Origin: Polaribacter sejongensis
Lineage (GTDB): Bacteria; Bacteroidota; Bacteroidia; Flavobacteriales; Flavobacteriaceae
NCBI RefSeq assembly: GCF_038024065.1
Contig: NZ_CP150667.1
Location: 3,851,501-3,915,500, forward strand
DNA length: 64,000 bases
Direction: 5' to 3'
Position 1 is the stretch's first letter; each line of letters starts with the position of its first letter. Of the stretch, positions 27,225 to 37,943 are shown in pieces. Position numbers and translations under genes: made by a program. The notes under the pieces were generated by a model. It saw only the letters and a program-made list of their open reading frames with translations, was not told the DNA's origin and ran no database searches.

Positions 27225-27303
27225 AAATTGTGTAATCGTGTAACTGTTTATACGTTGTATTATAAAGTAAAGTTTAATATTTAAAAAATCTAAGTACTAT
27301 TTA

Positions 27304-28488
27304 ATGAAAACCATTTTTCAATATATAAAAGGAGATAAAACCATTTGGGCAATTGTTGCTATTTTGGCAATATTCTCATTTATGCCAGTTTATAGCGCAA
27401 GCACAAACTTGGAGTATGTTGTTGGTTCTGGTTCTTCTTTTGGGTACTTGATAAAGCATATTGTGCTGTTAATAATGGGATTTGCCATTATTTATGGGGT
27501 TCATAAAGTGCCTTATCGATTTTTCTCTGGTGGCTCCGTTATAATGCTTCCTGTAATTGTCTTTTTATTGATTTATACGCTGTCTCAGGGTACAACCATT
27601 GGAGGAGCAAATGCAAGTAGATGGATTAGTATTGGAGGAATTGGTTTTCAGACTTCTACTTTGGCAGGTTTAGTGTTAATGGTTTATGTAGCAAGGTATT
27701 TGTCTAGGAATAAAGATAACACAATTGGTTTTAAAGATAGCTTGTGGCAATTATGGTTGCCAGTTGCAGTTGTTTTAATCTTAATTTTACCGGCAAACTT
27801 TTCTACAACGGCAATTATTTTCACGATGATTTTAATTGTAACTTTTATTGGTGGATATCCAGTTAAGTACTTAGGATTTATAATAGGAGCAGGAATTGGT
27901 TTGTTGTTAATTTTTATTTTAGCAGCCAAAGCGTTTCCAGATTTAATGCCAAATAGAGTACAAACTTGGGAAAACAGAATCGCTAGTTTTTCTGACGATG
28001 AAGGAAAAGAACAGTATCAAGTAGAAAAAGCAAAAATTGCAATTGCAATGGGTGAAACTTTTGGTGTTGGTCCTGGTAAAAGTGTACAAAAAAACTTTTT
28101 ACCTCAGTCTACATCAGATTTTATTTTTGCGATAATTGTAGAAGAATATGGTTTAGTTGGTGGTTTTTTAATAGTGTCTATCTATTTTATTCTTTTGTTT
28201 AGAATTTTTGTGGTGATTAGAAAAACAACTACAATTTTTGGGACTTTATTGGTGGTAGGAGTTGGACTTCCTATTATTTTTCAAGCGTCCATAAATATGG
28301 CGGTTGCAACCAATTTATTCCCAGTAACAGGGCAAACCTTACCGTTAATTAGTAGTGGAGGTACTTCTATTTGGATGACTTGTTTTGCGTTGGGAATGAT
28401 TTTAAGCGTAAGTGCATCGACAGATGAAACAGAAGAAGATATTTTAGATGATAACCCTTTAAACATACTTCATGAAACACTCGATTAA
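27304..28488 (+). CDS. ftsW: FtsW, septal peptidoglycan polymerase (SEDS family)
   Basis: 394 residues, about ten membrane segments. It polymerises glycan strands from lipid II together with the FtsI transpeptidase. Typical segments are [21 protein letters not shown] (about residues 99-119), [29 protein letters not shown] with the conserved Glu pair, and [11 protein letters not shown]. The C-terminus is a polar, acidic tail. A gap of 79 bases separates it from murD. Its end overlaps murG by 17 bases. Confidence 0.95.
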   Translation: MKTIFQYIKGDKTIWAIVAILAIFSFMPVYSASTNLEYVVGSGSSFGYLIKHIVLLIMGFAIIYGVHKVPYRFFSGGSVIMLPVIVFLLIYTLSQGTTIGGANASRWISIGGIGFQTSTLAGLVLMVYVARYLSRNKDNTIGFKDSLWQLWLPVAVVLILILPANFSTTAIIFTMILIVTFIGGYPVKYLGFIIGAGIGLLLIFILAAKAFPDLMPNRVQTWENRIASFSDDEGKEQYQVEKAKIAIAMGETFGVGPGKSVQKNFLPQSTSDFIFAIIVEEYGLVGGFLIVSIYFILLFRIFVVIRKTTTIFGTLLVVGVGLPIIFQASINMAVATNLFPVTGQTLPLISSGGTSIWMTCFALGMILSVSASTDETEEDILDDNPLNILHETLD

Positions 28489-29566
28489 TATATTGATCTC
28501 TGGAGGAGGTACAGGAGGGCATATCTATCCTGCAATTGCTATTGCAAACGAATTAAAGTTGCGCTATCCGAATGCCAAATTTTTGTTTGTAGGTGCAAAG
28601 GATAAAATGGAAATGGAAAAAGTTCCGCAAGCGGGATATGAAATAAAAGGATTGTGGATTTCTGGAATACAAAGAAGGTTAACTGTAGATAATTTATCTT
28701 TTCCTTTTAAGTTGATCAGTAGTTTATGGAATGCTTCTAAGATTATTAGAAAATTTAAACCAGATGTAGCAATTGGTACAGGTGGTTTTGCAAGTGGGCC
28801 AACTTTAATAATGGCAAATAGAAAAGGGATTCCTACGTTAATACAAGAACAGAATTCGTTTCCAGGAATTACTAATAAATTATTAAGTAAAAAAGCGCAC
28901 AAAATATGTGTTGCATATGATCATTTAGAACGTTTTTTTCCTGCGGATAAAATTGTTAAAACAGGAAATCCTGTTCGTCAAGACTTGTTGTCAATTTATT
29001 CAAAAACAGACGAAGGGAAAGACTTTTTTAAGTTAGATAAAAAGAAGAAAACTATTTTAGTTTTAGGGGGTAGTTTGGGAGCGAGAAAAATTAATCAATT
29101 GGTGGAAGCTAATTTAGAATTCTTTAAAAAACAAGGCGTTCAGGTTATTTGGCAATGTGGAAAACTATATTTTGAAGAATATAAAAAATACAACGAAATA
29201 GAAAATATTCAAGTACATCAGTTTTTAAATAGAATGGATTTTGCATATGCTGCATCAGATATTATTATTTCTAGAGCAGGCGCAAGTTCAGTTTCAGAAT
29301 TATGTATTGTGGGTAAGCCAGTATTGTTTATTCCTTCACCAAATGTGTCGGAAGATCATCAAACAAAAAACGCAAAGTCAATTGCAGATAAGCATGGTGC
29401 AATTTTGTTAAAAGAAAGTGAATTGGAGTCGTTTCCAATCGTTTTTGAAACGTTATTAAAAGATAAAGGAAAACAAAGTAATTTGTCCGAAAATATAAAA
29501 GAATTAGCGCTTCCAGGAGCAACTACAGATATTGTTAATGAAGTAGAAAAATTATTAAAAAAGTGA
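28472..29566 (+). CDS. murG: UDP-GlcNAc:lipid I N-acetylglucosaminyltransferase
   Basis: 364 residues. A GT28 enzyme that makes lipid II on the inner face of the membrane. The N-terminal [17 protein letters not shown] and the segments [33 protein letters not shown] and [12 protein letters not shown] are the family hallmarks. It overlaps ftsW by 17 bases and murC by 4 bases, so translation is tightly coupled. Confidence 0.97.
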   Translation: MKHSINILISGGGTGGHIYPAIAIANELKLRYPNAKFLFVGAKDKMEMEKVPQAGYEIKGLWISGIQRRLTVDNLSFPFKLISSLWNASKIIRKFKPDVAIGTGGFASGPTLIMANRKGIPTLIQEQNSFPGITNKLLSKKAHKICVAYDHLERFFPADKIVKTGNPVRQDLLSIYSKTDEGKDFFKLDKKKKTILVLGGSLGARKINQLVEANLEFFKKQGVQVIWQCGKLYFEEYKKYNEIENIQVHQFLNRMDFAYAASDIIISRAGASSVSELCIVGKPVLFIPSPNVSEDHQTKNAKSIADKHGAILLKESELESFPIVFETLLKDKGKQSNLSENIKELALPGATTDIVNEVEKLLKK

Positions 29567-30915
29567 ATTTAAATACTATACATAACGTCTATTTTGTCGG
29601 AATTGGAGGCATAGGAATGAGTGCAGTTGCTCGTTACTTTGCGTCTAATGGGAAAAGTGTGGCTGGTTATGATAAAATTGCAACTCAAATTACTTTAGGT
29701 TTAGAAGGTTTGGGTGTTGAAATTCACTTTGAAGATGCTGTGAAAAATATCCCTATTTCATTTTTAAATACTGAAAAAACGTTGGTGGTCTACACACCAG
29801 CAATTTCTAAAAATCATGCTGAACTAAGTTATTTCTTAGAGAATGGTTTTACGGTTTTAAAGAGAGCTGAAATTTTAGGAAAAATAACGGAAACAACTTT
29901 CTGTTTAGCAGTTGCGGGGACACATGGTAAAACTACGACTTCTGCTATTTTAGGTCATATTATGAATACAGTAAATGCGACTTCCTTTTTAGGTGGTATT
30001 GCAGAAAACTATAATTCTAACCTAATTTTAGGTGATGATAAAGTGAGTGTTGTAGAAGCAGATGAGTTTGATAGGTCTTTCTTAAAGCTGAGTCCTAATA
30101 TTGCGTGTGTAACCTCTATGGATGCAGATCATTTAGATATTTATGGAGACTCAGAAGCTTTAAACGAATCGTTTATTGAGTTTACGAATAAAGTAGAAAA
30201 CACTTTAATTGTAGCAAAAGGTTTGCCTTTAGAGGGGTTAACGTATGTAGTTAATGAAGAAGCAGATTATGCTGCATTTAACTTAAAAATAGAAAGCGGT
30301 AAATATATTTTTGATGTGAAAACACCTTCATCAGAAATAAAAAATATTGAATTCCATTTACCAGGTCAGCATAATGTTATGAATGCATTGGCGGCAATAG
30401 CTATGGCAGATGTTTATGGAGTTTCGTTAGAACTAATAAAAGAACGTTTATCAAATTTTAAAGGAGTAAAACGAAGATTTTCGTATAAAATTAAAACAAA
30501 CGATTTTGTTTTGATCGATGATTATGCACATCATCCAACAGCGATAAATGCAGTAGAAAGTTCTGTCAGAGAAATGTATCCTAATGATAAAGTGTTGGTT
30601 GTTTTTCAGCCACATTTATTTTCTAGAACACAAGATTTTATTGAAGATTTTGCTGTTGCATTATCAAAATTCGATGAAGTTTTATTGCTAGATATTTATC
30701 CTGCAAGAGAAGAACCAATTGCCGGAGTAGATTCTGAATGGTTATTAAATAAAGTTGTCTGTAAGAATAAAAAATTAACTAAAAAAAATAATTTAGAAAA
30801 AGATATTAAAAATTCATCAGCAAAAGTAGTTGTAATGTTAGGTGCGGGTGATATTGGTATGATGGTTGATGAGGTAAGTAATGAACTTTTAAAAGCAATA
30901 GGAAATGAAGTTTAA
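29563..30915 (+). CDS. murC: UDP-N-acetylmuramate--L-alanine ligase
   Basis: 450 residues from a GTG start within a 4-base overlap with murG. Adds the first amino acid to UDP-MurNAc. Motifs: [15 protein letters not shown] at the N-terminus, ATP site [12 protein letters not shown] (about residues 116-127), [29 protein letters not shown] and FQPHLFSRT. Overlaps ftsQ by 11 bases. Confidence 0.97.
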   Translation: MNLNTIHNVYFVGIGGIGMSAVARYFASNGKSVAGYDKIATQITLGLEGLGVEIHFEDAVKNIPISFLNTEKTLVVYTPAISKNHAELSYFLENGFTVLKRAEILGKITETTFCLAVAGTHGKTTTSAILGHIMNTVNATSFLGGIAENYNSNLILGDDKVSVVEADEFDRSFLKLSPNIACVTSMDADHLDIYGDSEALNESFIEFTNKVENTLIVAKGLPLEGLTYVVNEEADYAAFNLKIESGKYIFDVKTPSSEIKNIEFHLPGQHNVMNALAAIAMADVYGVSLELIKERLSNFKGVKRRFSYKIKTNDFVLIDDYAHHPTAINAVESSVREMYPNDKVLVVFQPHLFSRTQDFIEDFAVALSKFDEVLLLDIYPAREEPIAGVDSEWLLNKVVCKNKKLTKKNNLEKDIKNSSAKVVVMLGAGDIGMMVDEVSNELLKAIGNEV

Positions 30916-31630
30916 GAAGTTTTTTAAATACATAGCATTCCTTTTGTTAATAGGAGGTTTGGCCTTTTTGTCTAGTTTTTCTGAAAAAAGAAATTCTAAT
31001 AAAAAAGTATCGGAAGTTGTCATAGAATTTGAGGCTGGAGACAATCAATTTTTGACACATTCTATGGTTGATAAATTGTTAATACAAAATGATACAACTG
31101 TGAAAAACCAAGCGAAATCTGTGATAAATTTATACAGTTTGGAAAAAACGGTTTCAGAAAACCCTTATGTTGAAAATGCATCAGTATTTTTAACCATATC
31201 GGGGACCCTAAAAACGATCATAAAACAACGTTCACCTGTTGCTAGAATTATAAATAAAAAAGATTCTTATTATGTTGATAAACAAGGTGTAAAAATACCT
31301 TTGTCTCATAATTTTACAGCAAGAGTAATGCTCGTTTCTGGCGTTAAAGAAGATGAAGAAGTTAAAGAATTATTACCATTAATATCCTTTATTTTAGAGG
31401 ATGATTTTTTGCATAAAGAAGTGGTGGGAATAGAGAAATTTGCCGATGGTGAGTATCAATTTTCTGTGAGAAGTGGAAATTATAAAATTGATTTTGGAAA
31501 ATTATCTGAAATTGATGTGAAATTTAAGAAGTTAAAAGCGTTTTATAACAAGACATTTGAAGATAAAACGATTGAAGAGTATAAAACGATTAATTTAAAA
31601 TATCACAACCAAGTTGTGTGCGCAAAATAA
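30905..31630 (+). CDS. ftsQ: Cell division protein FtsQ
   Basis: 241 residues with a single membrane segment (YIAFLLLIGGLAFLSSF, about residues 9-25) and a periplasmic part. It links early and late divisome proteins. Sequence is weakly conserved. NPYVENASVFLTISGTLKTIIKQRSPVARII resembles the POTRA end and following beta strands, and YYVDKQGVKIPLS is typical for Bacteroidetes FtsQ. Position between murC and ftsA supports the name. Overlaps murC by 11 bases. Confidence 0.9.
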   Translation: MKFKKFFKYIAFLLLIGGLAFLSSFSEKRNSNKKVSEVVIEFEAGDNQFLTHSMVDKLLIQNDTTVKNQAKSVINLYSLEKTVSENPYVENASVFLTISGTLKTIIKQRSPVARIINKKDSYYVDKQGVKIPLSHNFTARVMLVSGVKEDEEVKELLPLISFILEDDFLHKEVVGIEKFADGEYQFSVRSGNYKIDFGKLSEIDVKFKKLKAFYNKTFEDKTIEEYKTINLKYHNQVVCAK

Positions 31631-31636
31631 ATCAAA

Positions 31637-32992
31637 ATGGAGAACAATAAAATAGCAATTGGTTTAGATATTGGTACAACCAAAATCGCAGCAATGATTG
31701 GTCGCAAGAATGAATATGGCAAGATTGAAGTTATAGGAATTGGTAAAGCCAAAAGTTTAGGCGTAAAACGTGGAGTTGTAAGTAATATTACGCAAACCAT
31801 ACAGTCTATTCAGCAAGCAGTAGAAGAGGCAGAAAGTGTTTCTGGTTTAAAGATTCACGAAGTTGTTGTGGGAATTGCTGGGCAACATATTCGTAGTTTA
31901 CACCATAGTGATTATATCACAAGAAATAATGCTGATGAGGTAATAGATGATAACGATATTGAAGATTTAATAAACCAGGTTCATAAATTAGTAATGTTAC
32001 CAGGAGAAGAAATTATTCATGTATTGCCACAAGAATATAAAGTAGATTCTCAAGCAGATATAAAAGAACCAATTGGCATGTATGGAGGTCGTTTAGAAGC
32101 GAATTTTCATGTAGTTGTTGGACAAGTTTCTTCTATTAGAAATATTGGGCGTTGTGTTAAAAGTGCAGGCTTAGGTTTAAGTGAAATTACCTTAGAGCCT
32201 TTAGCTTCTGCAAATGCAGTATTAAGTCAGGAAGAAAAAGAAGCAGGAGTTGCATTGATTGATATTGGTGGTGGAACAACGGATTTAGCTATTTTTAAAG
32301 ACGGAATTATTAGACATACAGCTGTAATTCCTTTTGGAGGAAATGTAATTACAGAAGATATTAAAGAGGGCTGTTCTATAATAGAAAAGCAAGCAGAATT
32401 ATTAAAAATAAAGTTTGGTTCTGCATGGCCTGGAGAAAATAAAGAAACAGAAATAGTTTCTATACCTGGTTTAAGAGGTAGAGAACCTAAAGAAATTACT
32501 TTAAAGAATTTATCAAGAATTATACATGCAAGAGTTCAGGAAATTATTGAGCATGTGTATTTAGAGATAAAAAATTACGGACATGAAACTGCAAAAGGGA
32601 AACTAATTGGAGGTATTGTGTTAACTGGTGGTGGTGCACAATTAAAGCACTTACGCCAGTTGGTAGAGTATATAACAGGTATGGATGCAAGAATAGGATA
32701 TCCTAATGAACATTTGGCAGGAGAATCTGATGAACTTTTATCTAGTCCGGCTTTTGCTACAACCGTTGGTTTATTGATGGAAGGTTTAGAAAAACAAAAA
32801 CCTGTTGTAGAAGAAGAGCAAGAAGTAATTGAAGAGGAGGTTATAGAGCCAGTTGTTGATGAACAGAAAGAACAACCTATAGAAGAAAGACCACCTGTAG
32901 TTGAAGTAGAAAAAGAACGAAAACCTAAAAAGAAGTCGTTTTTTGAAAAGTTTACAGAAAGTTTAAAAGATTTTTTGGACAACGCAGAATAA
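31637..32992 (+). CDS. ftsA: Cell division protein FtsA
   Basis: 451 residues. Actin-like ATPase that ties FtsZ to the membrane. The phosphate-1 motif is AIGLDIGTTKIAAMIG, the phosphate-2 motif ALIDIGGGTTDLAIF, and the adenosine motif GGIVLTGGGAQLKHL. After an acidic, Glu/Val/Pro-rich linker (about residues 390-425) it ends with KKKSFFEKFTESLKDFLDN, an amphipathic helix suited to membrane binding. It is 64 bases upstream of ftsZ. Confidence 0.97.
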   Translation: MENNKIAIGLDIGTTKIAAMIGRKNEYGKIEVIGIGKAKSLGVKRGVVSNITQTIQSIQQAVEEAESVSGLKIHEVVVGIAGQHIRSLHHSDYITRNNADEVIDDNDIEDLINQVHKLVMLPGEEIIHVLPQEYKVDSQADIKEPIGMYGGRLEANFHVVVGQVSSIRNIGRCVKSAGLGLSEITLEPLASANAVLSQEEKEAGVALIDIGGGTTDLAIFKDGIIRHTAVIPFGGNVITEDIKEGCSIIEKQAELLKIKFGSAWPGENKETEIVSIPGLRGREPKEITLKNLSRIIHARVQEIIEHVYLEIKNYGHETAKGKLIGGIVLTGGGAQLKHLRQLVEYITGMDARIGYPNEHLAGESDELLSSPAFATTVGLLMEGLEKQKPVVEEEQEVIEEEVIEPVVDEQKEQPIEERPPVVEVEKERKPKKKSFFEKFTESLKDFLDNAE

Positions 32993-33056
32993 AGATTGAG
33001 ATTAAGAAAAGAGAACAAAAATCAAAAAAATAATAATAAACAATATATCGGTTATT

Positions 33057-34910
33057 ATGAGCGCAGAATTCGATAACATTTCATTTGACATGCCTAAGAC
33101 ACAATCTAACACAATTAAGGTAATTGGAGTTGGTGGAGGCGGTAGCAACGCAGTAAACCACATGTTTACACAACAAATTAAAGGAGTAGACTTTGTAATC
33201 TGTAATACAGATGCACAGGCTTTAGAAAACAGTCCTGTTCCTAATAAAATTCAATTAGGAGTAAGTTTAACTTCTGGTTTAGGTGCAGGTGCAAATCCAG
33301 AAGTAGGAGCACAAGCAGCTAAAGAAAGTATGCAAGAAATTCAGCAAATGCTGAATACCCAAACCAAAATGGTATTTATTACTGCTGGTATGGGTGGTGG
33401 TACTGGTACAGGAGCAGCTCCTATTATTGCAAAAATTGCAAAAGATATGGATGTGCTTACTGTTGGTATTGTTACAATGCCTTTTGCCTTTGAAGGTAGA
33501 AGACGTGCTAAACAAGCTCAGTTAGGAATTGATCAATTGCGCCAAAATGTTGATTCTCTAATTGTGATAAACAATAATAAACTTCGTGAAGTTTACGGAA
33601 ACCTTGGTTTTAAAGCTGGTTTCTCTAAAGCGGATGAGGTTTTATCTACAGCTTCTCGTGGAATTGCAGAGGTAATTACGCATCACTATAAACAAAATAT
33701 AGATTTACATGATGCTAAAACTGTACTTTCTAATAGTGGAACTGCAATTATGGGTTCTGCAAAAGAAGAAGGTCAGACTAGAGCTAAAACTGCTATTATT
33801 AAAGCATTAGATTCTCCTTTATTAAATGATAATAAAATTACAGGAGCTAAGAACGTATTGTTGTTAATTGTATCTGGTACTAATGAAGTTACTTTAGATG
33901 AAATTGGTGAAATAAACGATTACATACAAGATGAAGCTGGTTATGATGCCAATATTATTATGGGTATTGGTGAAGATGAAGAGTTGGGTGATGCTATTGC
34001 TGTAACTATTGTAGCTACAGGTTTTGCTGCAGATCAACAAAGTACAATTACAAATACAGAGGTAAAAAAAATTGTTCACACCTTAGAGGATGAGCAAAAA
34101 GCGACGTATGATTTTAGTGAAAAAACCATTACGAAAGCACCTTCTTTAAACGAGCCGTTAACTAACGCTGTAGAGGAAAAAGTTGTTCATACTTTAGAAG
34201 AGGAAGTAGTAACACCAAAATCAAACTTGGTTAAAACGACCAATGAGATTGTAAATATGGCGGTTGATTATGATGAGGTAGAAGTAGAAGTTGCCGCTGA
34301 GGATGATTTTGTTATTACAGATGTAACTCCAGTTCAGGAAGTACAAGCTGTAGAAGAGCCAAAAGCAGTTCAGCCTCACCTATTATTTGATTTACCTCTA
34401 AATCCGAAAGCAGAAGTAGAAACCCCTAAAGTAAACGAGATAGAAGCTACACAACCAGAAGAGGTTGTTTTTGAAAGAAAAGTGGTAGAAAAGCGTTATG
34501 TTTTAGAAGATTTTGATGCACAGCCAACGATTGGTAAAAGTTCTGGAATTGTTGAAAAAAAAAGTGTTGAAGAAGAAATTAATTTCGAACTAAAAACAAG
34601 AGCTCCTCAAGCAGAAGTTAACCAAATAGAAACGCAAAGTGAAGAAGTTTCTCCTTTAGATTTGACAATTACCGAGTTGCAAAAAAGAGCTGAAGAGAGA
34701 CGTAAAACAATGAAAGGTTTTAATTATAAGTTCAATGATCAAATGAATAAGAACATTGATGAAATTGAGCGTCAGCCAGCTTATAAAAGACTAGGAATAA
34801 ACTTAGACACAAATAGTTCTATTAGTAGTACAGAAACATCTATTAAAAAGAATACAGATGAAATTAGTTTTAAATCTAATAATTCTTTTTTACATGACAA
34901 TGTAGATTAA
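33057..34910 (+). CDS. ftsZ: Cell division GTPase FtsZ with long C-terminal linker
   Basis: 617 residues. Polymerises into the division ring. The GTPase core covers about residues 15-330: IKVIGVGGGGSNAVNHM, the tubulin signature AGMGGGTGTGAAPIIA and the NNNKL segment. Residues 330-560 form a Glu/Val-rich linker. The expected FtsA-binding C-terminal peptide appears as ERQPAYKRLGINL near residue 572, but 36 more residues, rich in Ser, Thr and Asn, follow it. The core is 350 residues or less, so nearly half of the protein is linker and tail. Last gene of the operon. Confidence 0.97.
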   Translation: MSAEFDNISFDMPKTQSNTIKVIGVGGGGSNAVNHMFTQQIKGVDFVICNTDAQALENSPVPNKIQLGVSLTSGLGAGANPEVGAQAAKESMQEIQQMLNTQTKMVFITAGMGGGTGTGAAPIIAKIAKDMDVLTVGIVTMPFAFEGRRRAKQAQLGIDQLRQNVDSLIVINNNKLREVYGNLGFKAGFSKADEVLSTASRGIAEVITHHYKQNIDLHDAKTVLSNSGTAIMGSAKEEGQTRAKTAIIKALDSPLLNDNKITGAKNVLLLIVSGTNEVTLDEIGEINDYIQDEAGYDANIIMGIGEDEELGDAIAVTIVATGFAADQQSTITNTEVKKIVHTLEDEQKATYDFSEKTITKAPSLNEPLTNAVEEKVVHTLEEEVVTPKSNLVKTTNEIVNMAVDYDEVEVEVAAEDDFVITDVTPVQEVQAVEEPKAVQPHLLFDLPLNPKAEVETPKVNEIEATQPEEVVFERKVVEKRYVLEDFDAQPTIGKSSGIVEKKSVEEEINFELKTRAPQAEVNQIETQSEEVSPLDLTITELQKRAEERRKTMKGFNYKFNDQMNKNIDEIERQPAYKRLGINLDTNSSISSTETSIKKNTDEISFKSNNSFLHDNVD

Positions 34911-34941
34911 ATTTTAATAAGTTCCCCCAAAAATAGCATGA

Positions 34942-34970
34942 AGCCATATCTTTTAGATATGGTTTTTTGT
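34942..34970 (+). terminator. Terminator of the dcw operon
   Basis: Stem CCATATCT / AGATATGG, followed by a run of T. It lies 32 bases after the ftsZ stop. A C-rich run (CCCCC at 34924-34928) comes just before it. Confidence 0.85.
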
Positions 34971-35232
34971 TTTTTAAGGAGTTAATAAGTGGAATTGTAT
35001 TAGCATTTATCTACCAAATTTATAATATATAAATCCTACTATTTTTATAATAAATTAAGAATAGAGTTGAAAAATATTGTTCTTAAAGTTAGATGTTTCT
35101 GATTCTTAATAGGCTAAAAATTCGTTTTAAGGTTATTTGCTTATCGGTTTAAAGTATCATTTTAACGGTTTATGATTGCTAATGGTCTAATTTTATATGA
35201 ATTAACTTTAGTTAAGTTCTATATTTGAATAA

Positions 35233-35350
35233 GAATAAGAAAACAACGGACTATATTATTATTATTATTAAAATTTTGTCCCCCGATTAATCCTCTAATA
35301 CTTTTCTTTATAAGTACTAAACCACATCTTTTAAAGATGTGGTTTTTTTA
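35233..35350 (+). ncRNA. Candidate small RNA downstream of ftsZ
   Basis: A TATATTTG box at 35220-35227 would start a transcript near 35233. The transcript would run about 115 bases to a strong terminator with stem AACCACATCTT / AAGATGTGGTT (35320-35344) plus T run. No reading frame is present. It contains a (TTA)n stretch and the C-rich motif GTCCCCCGATTAATCC. The remaining sequence between the two terminators (34971-35219) shows nothing else recognisable. A -33 box was not found, so the call is tentative. Confidence 0.35.
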
Positions 35351-35462
35351 TGTGTCTTAATTTATGAAATAAGAAGGAAAACAAGCTTGCGTGAAGGATA
35401 GAAGCAGTTGTTTGAGCTCTCACGCTTTTTAGCTTAGCCTGACTTTTAGGGCACGCCCAAAC

Positions 35463-35492
35463 AAAAAAATCCACCTAATTAAAGATGGATTT
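35463..35492 (-). terminator. Terminator of the aminotransferase gene
   Basis: On the minus strand AAATCCATC pairs with GGTGGATTT around an 8-base loop, then a T run. It lies about 25 bases after the stop codon. Confidence 0.7.
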
Positions 35493-35516
35493 CAATATAA
35501 ATATTTGTTTTAAAGA

Positions 35517-36704
35517 CTAGCTTAATGCTTCTTTAATTCTCTTGATTGCTTCTCTAATTTGTAATTCTGATGCTGCATAAGAAATTCTAATACAGTTTGG
35601 CGTACCAAAAGCTTCTCCAGTTACAGTTGCAACATTTGCTCTTTCTAAAATGAATAAAGAGAAATCACTTGCAGTTTCAATTTTAAATCCGTTGATTGTT
35701 TTACCAAAGAAGGCAGAAACATCTGGAAAAACGTAAAAAGCTCCTTCAGGAACATTTACTTTAAATCCGTCTATTTCTCTTAACAATCCAATAATGATAT
35801 CTCTACGAGTTTTAAACTCGTCTACCATAAACTGAATTTTAGAAACTGGCGCTAAAACTGCTGTAATTGCTGCTCTTTGAGCAATACAGTTTGTACCAGA
35901 AGTAATTTGACCTTGCATTTTTGTACAAGCTTTAGCAATCCATTCTGGAGCACCAATATAACCAATTCTCCAACCTGTCATAGCAAATGCTTTTGCCAAA
36001 CCGTTTACAGTAATGGTTCTGTCGTACATGCTTTCAATTGCTGCAAAACTAAAAGGTTTTGTTTCGTAATTGATATGTTCATAGATTTCATCTGATAAGA
36101 TAAAAATCTGTGGGTGTTTTTCTAAAACTGCTGCCAACGCTCTGTATTCTGCTTCACTATAGATAGTTCCACTTGGGTTGTTTGGAGAGTTAAAGAAAAT
36201 CATTTTTGTTTTAGGGGTAATAGAAGCCTCTAACTGCTCTGGAGTGATTTTAAAATCATTCTCTATAGAAGAAGGAATTTCTACATACGTTGCTTCGCAT
36301 AAAATTGCAATTGCAGAGTAACTTACCCAATAAGGTGCAGGTAATAAAACTTCGTCTCCTGGGTTTAATAATACCTGTGCAATGTTTGCAATAGATTGTT
36401 TTGCTCCTGTAGAAACAACAATTTGACTAGGTTTGTAAACTAAGTCGTTATCGCGCTTAAATTTGGTGCAAATAGCTTCTTTTAAATCTACATATCCATC
36501 TACTGGAGAATACGAATTGTAATTTTGATTGATAGCTTCAATTGCAGCGTCTTTAATAAAATCTGGTGTATTAAAATCTGGTTCTCCCAAACTTAAACCA
36601 ATAATATCTTTTCCTTCTGCTCTTAGTTCTCTTGCTTTAGCAGCCATTGCTAAGGTTTGAGATACAGGTAAACTGTTAATTCTGTCCGATAATGGATTTT
36701 TCAT
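35517..36704 (-). CDS. Class I/II aminotransferase, probably aspartate aminotransferase
   Basis: 395 residues, fold type I PLP enzyme. The N-terminal SLGEPDFNTP, YSPVDGYVDLKEAI, the FFNSPNNPSGTIY segment, SDEIYEHI and the PLP-lysine region NGLAKAFAMTGWRIGYIGAP match the aspartate aminotransferase Igamma group. It moves amino groups between aspartate and 2-oxoglutarate in the cytoplasm. The usual Ser before the lysine motif is Asn here (NGLAK), as in some relatives. The exact substrate is an inference from the group. Confidence 0.93.
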   Translation of the reverse strand: MKNPLSDRINSLPVSQTLAMAAKARELRAEGKDIIGLSLGEPDFNTPDFIKDAAIEAINQNYNSYSPVDGYVDLKEAICTKFKRDNDLVYKPSQIVVSTGAKQSIANIAQVLLNPGDEVLLPAPYWVSYSAIAILCEATYVEIPSSIENDFKITPEQLEASITPKTKMIFFNSPNNPSGTIYSEAEYRALAAVLEKHPQIFILSDEIYEHINYETKPFSFAAIESMYDRTITVNGLAKAFAMTGWRIGYIGAPEWIAKACTKMQGQITSGTNCIAQRAAITAVLAPVSKIQFMVDEFKTRRDIIIGLLREIDGFKVNVPEGAFYVFPDVSAFFGKTINGFKIETASDFSLFILERANVATVTGEAFGTPNCIRISYAASELQIREAIKRIKEALS

Positions 36705-36730
36705 CTTACTGTTAGTTGTTGTTGTGTTAC

Positions 36731-37822
36731 TTATGCTAATTCAGGGTTTTTACCCAAAACTCCCAAATGTCTAAAATGTTCTACAATCGCTTTACGCATA
36801 GTGTCGTATTCGTTATAGGGCAAATTAAATTCTTTGGCCGTTTCTTTTACAATTTTAGCTAATTTATCATAATGTACATGAGAAATATGCGGAAAAATAT
36901 GATGTTCAACTTGATGATTTAAACCTCCTGTATAGAAGTTTACCAACCAGTTACTAGGGGCAAAGTTAGATGTGGTGTATAATTGGTGGACTGCCCAAGT
37001 GTGTTCTAAATTTCCGTCTTTATCTGGTAACGGCATTTCTGTATTTGGTACAATGTGTGCCAATTGAAATACCAAACTTAAAATCATACCAGCGGTATAG
37101 TGCATTACAAAAAAACCGATTAAAATTTTCCACCAAGCAACGTCTAAAACCAATAGAGGTAAAACGATCCAAAGGGAATAATAAGCAATTTTAGAAACGA
37201 CTAATTTTGTCCATTCTGTTGTAGGATTTGGAAATTTACCATAAGATAATTTACGTTTTAAATAACGATGCATTTGCTTAATATCTGTAGTAATAGCCCA
37301 GTTTATAGTTAGTAATCCGTATAAAAAGATAGAATAATATTTCTGAATTTTATGAATTGGTAACCATGAAGAATGTTGAGAAAAACGAATAATTCGTCCT
37401 GCGTCGATATCTTCATCATGTCCTTCTACATTGGTAAAGGTGTGGTGTAAAACGTTGTGCTGTACTTTCCAATTATATACATTTCCGGCAAGTATATAAA
37501 TACTACTTCCCATCAATTTATTAACCCATTTTCTTTTAGAAAAAGAATCATGATTGGCATCGTGCATTACATTCATTCCAACTCCAGCCATTCCTATTCC
37601 TGTAACCACCATTAAAAGTGCCATTACCCATTGTGGCATAGTAACCGTTAGAATTAAAATAAAAGGAACCAAGAATAGCGAAAACATAATAATTGCTTTT
37701 GTGTACAATTTCCAGTTTCCTGTTTTTTTGATTTCGTTTTCTTTAAAATATGTATTTACTCTTTTGTTTAGAGTTCTAAAGAATTTCGCTTTATCTACTC
37801 TTGAAAAGTTTATTGTTTTCAT
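36731..37822 (-). CDS. Membrane fatty acid desaturase
   Basis: 363 residues with about four membrane segments and the three histidine boxes that hold the di-iron centre: HDANHDSF (about 87-94), HNVLHH (about 123-128) and HQVEHH (about 305-310). The HQVEHH form, with Gln before VEHH, is typical of front-end or acyl-lipid desaturases and of bacterial relatives. It would add double bonds to membrane fatty acids, useful in the cold. The region upstream of its start also carries the promoter of rsmG in the opposite direction. Confidence 0.93.
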   Translation of the reverse strand: MKTINFSRVDKAKFFRTLNKRVNTYFKENEIKKTGNWKLYTKAIIMFSLFLVPFILILTVTMPQWVMALLMVVTGIGMAGVGMNVMHDANHDSFSKRKWVNKLMGSSIYILAGNVYNWKVQHNVLHHTFTNVEGHDEDIDAGRIIRFSQHSSWLPIHKIQKYYSIFLYGLLTINWAITTDIKQMHRYLKRKLSYGKFPNPTTEWTKLVVSKIAYYSLWIVLPLLVLDVAWWKILIGFFVMHYTAGMILSLVFQLAHIVPNTEMPLPDKDGNLEHTWAVHQLYTTSNFAPSNWLVNFYTGGLNHQVEHHIFPHISHVHYDKLAKIVKETAKEFNLPYNEYDTMRKAIVEHFRHLGVLGKNPELA

Positions 37823-37915
37823 TTATATGTTTATAATCTGCAAAAATATACTTTTTGAAATGGATTTTTATGATAAACGTCAGTTTTTGTTTAGAATTGT
37901 TCCAATACAAATAAC

Positions 37916-37923
37916 TATTTTTG
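37916..37923 (+). promoter_or_regulatory. -7 box of rsmG
   Basis: TATTTTTG, 20 bases before the ATG at 37944. It fixes the start downstream of itself and argues against the much longer upstream open frame. Confidence 0.5.
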
Positions 37924-37943
37924 CAATTCAAATTTATTTATTA

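Noticed and set aside
37554..37943. Long upstream extension of rsmG
   Set aside because: It is antisense to the desaturase gene; a -7 box at 37916 and the family length both support the start at 37944.
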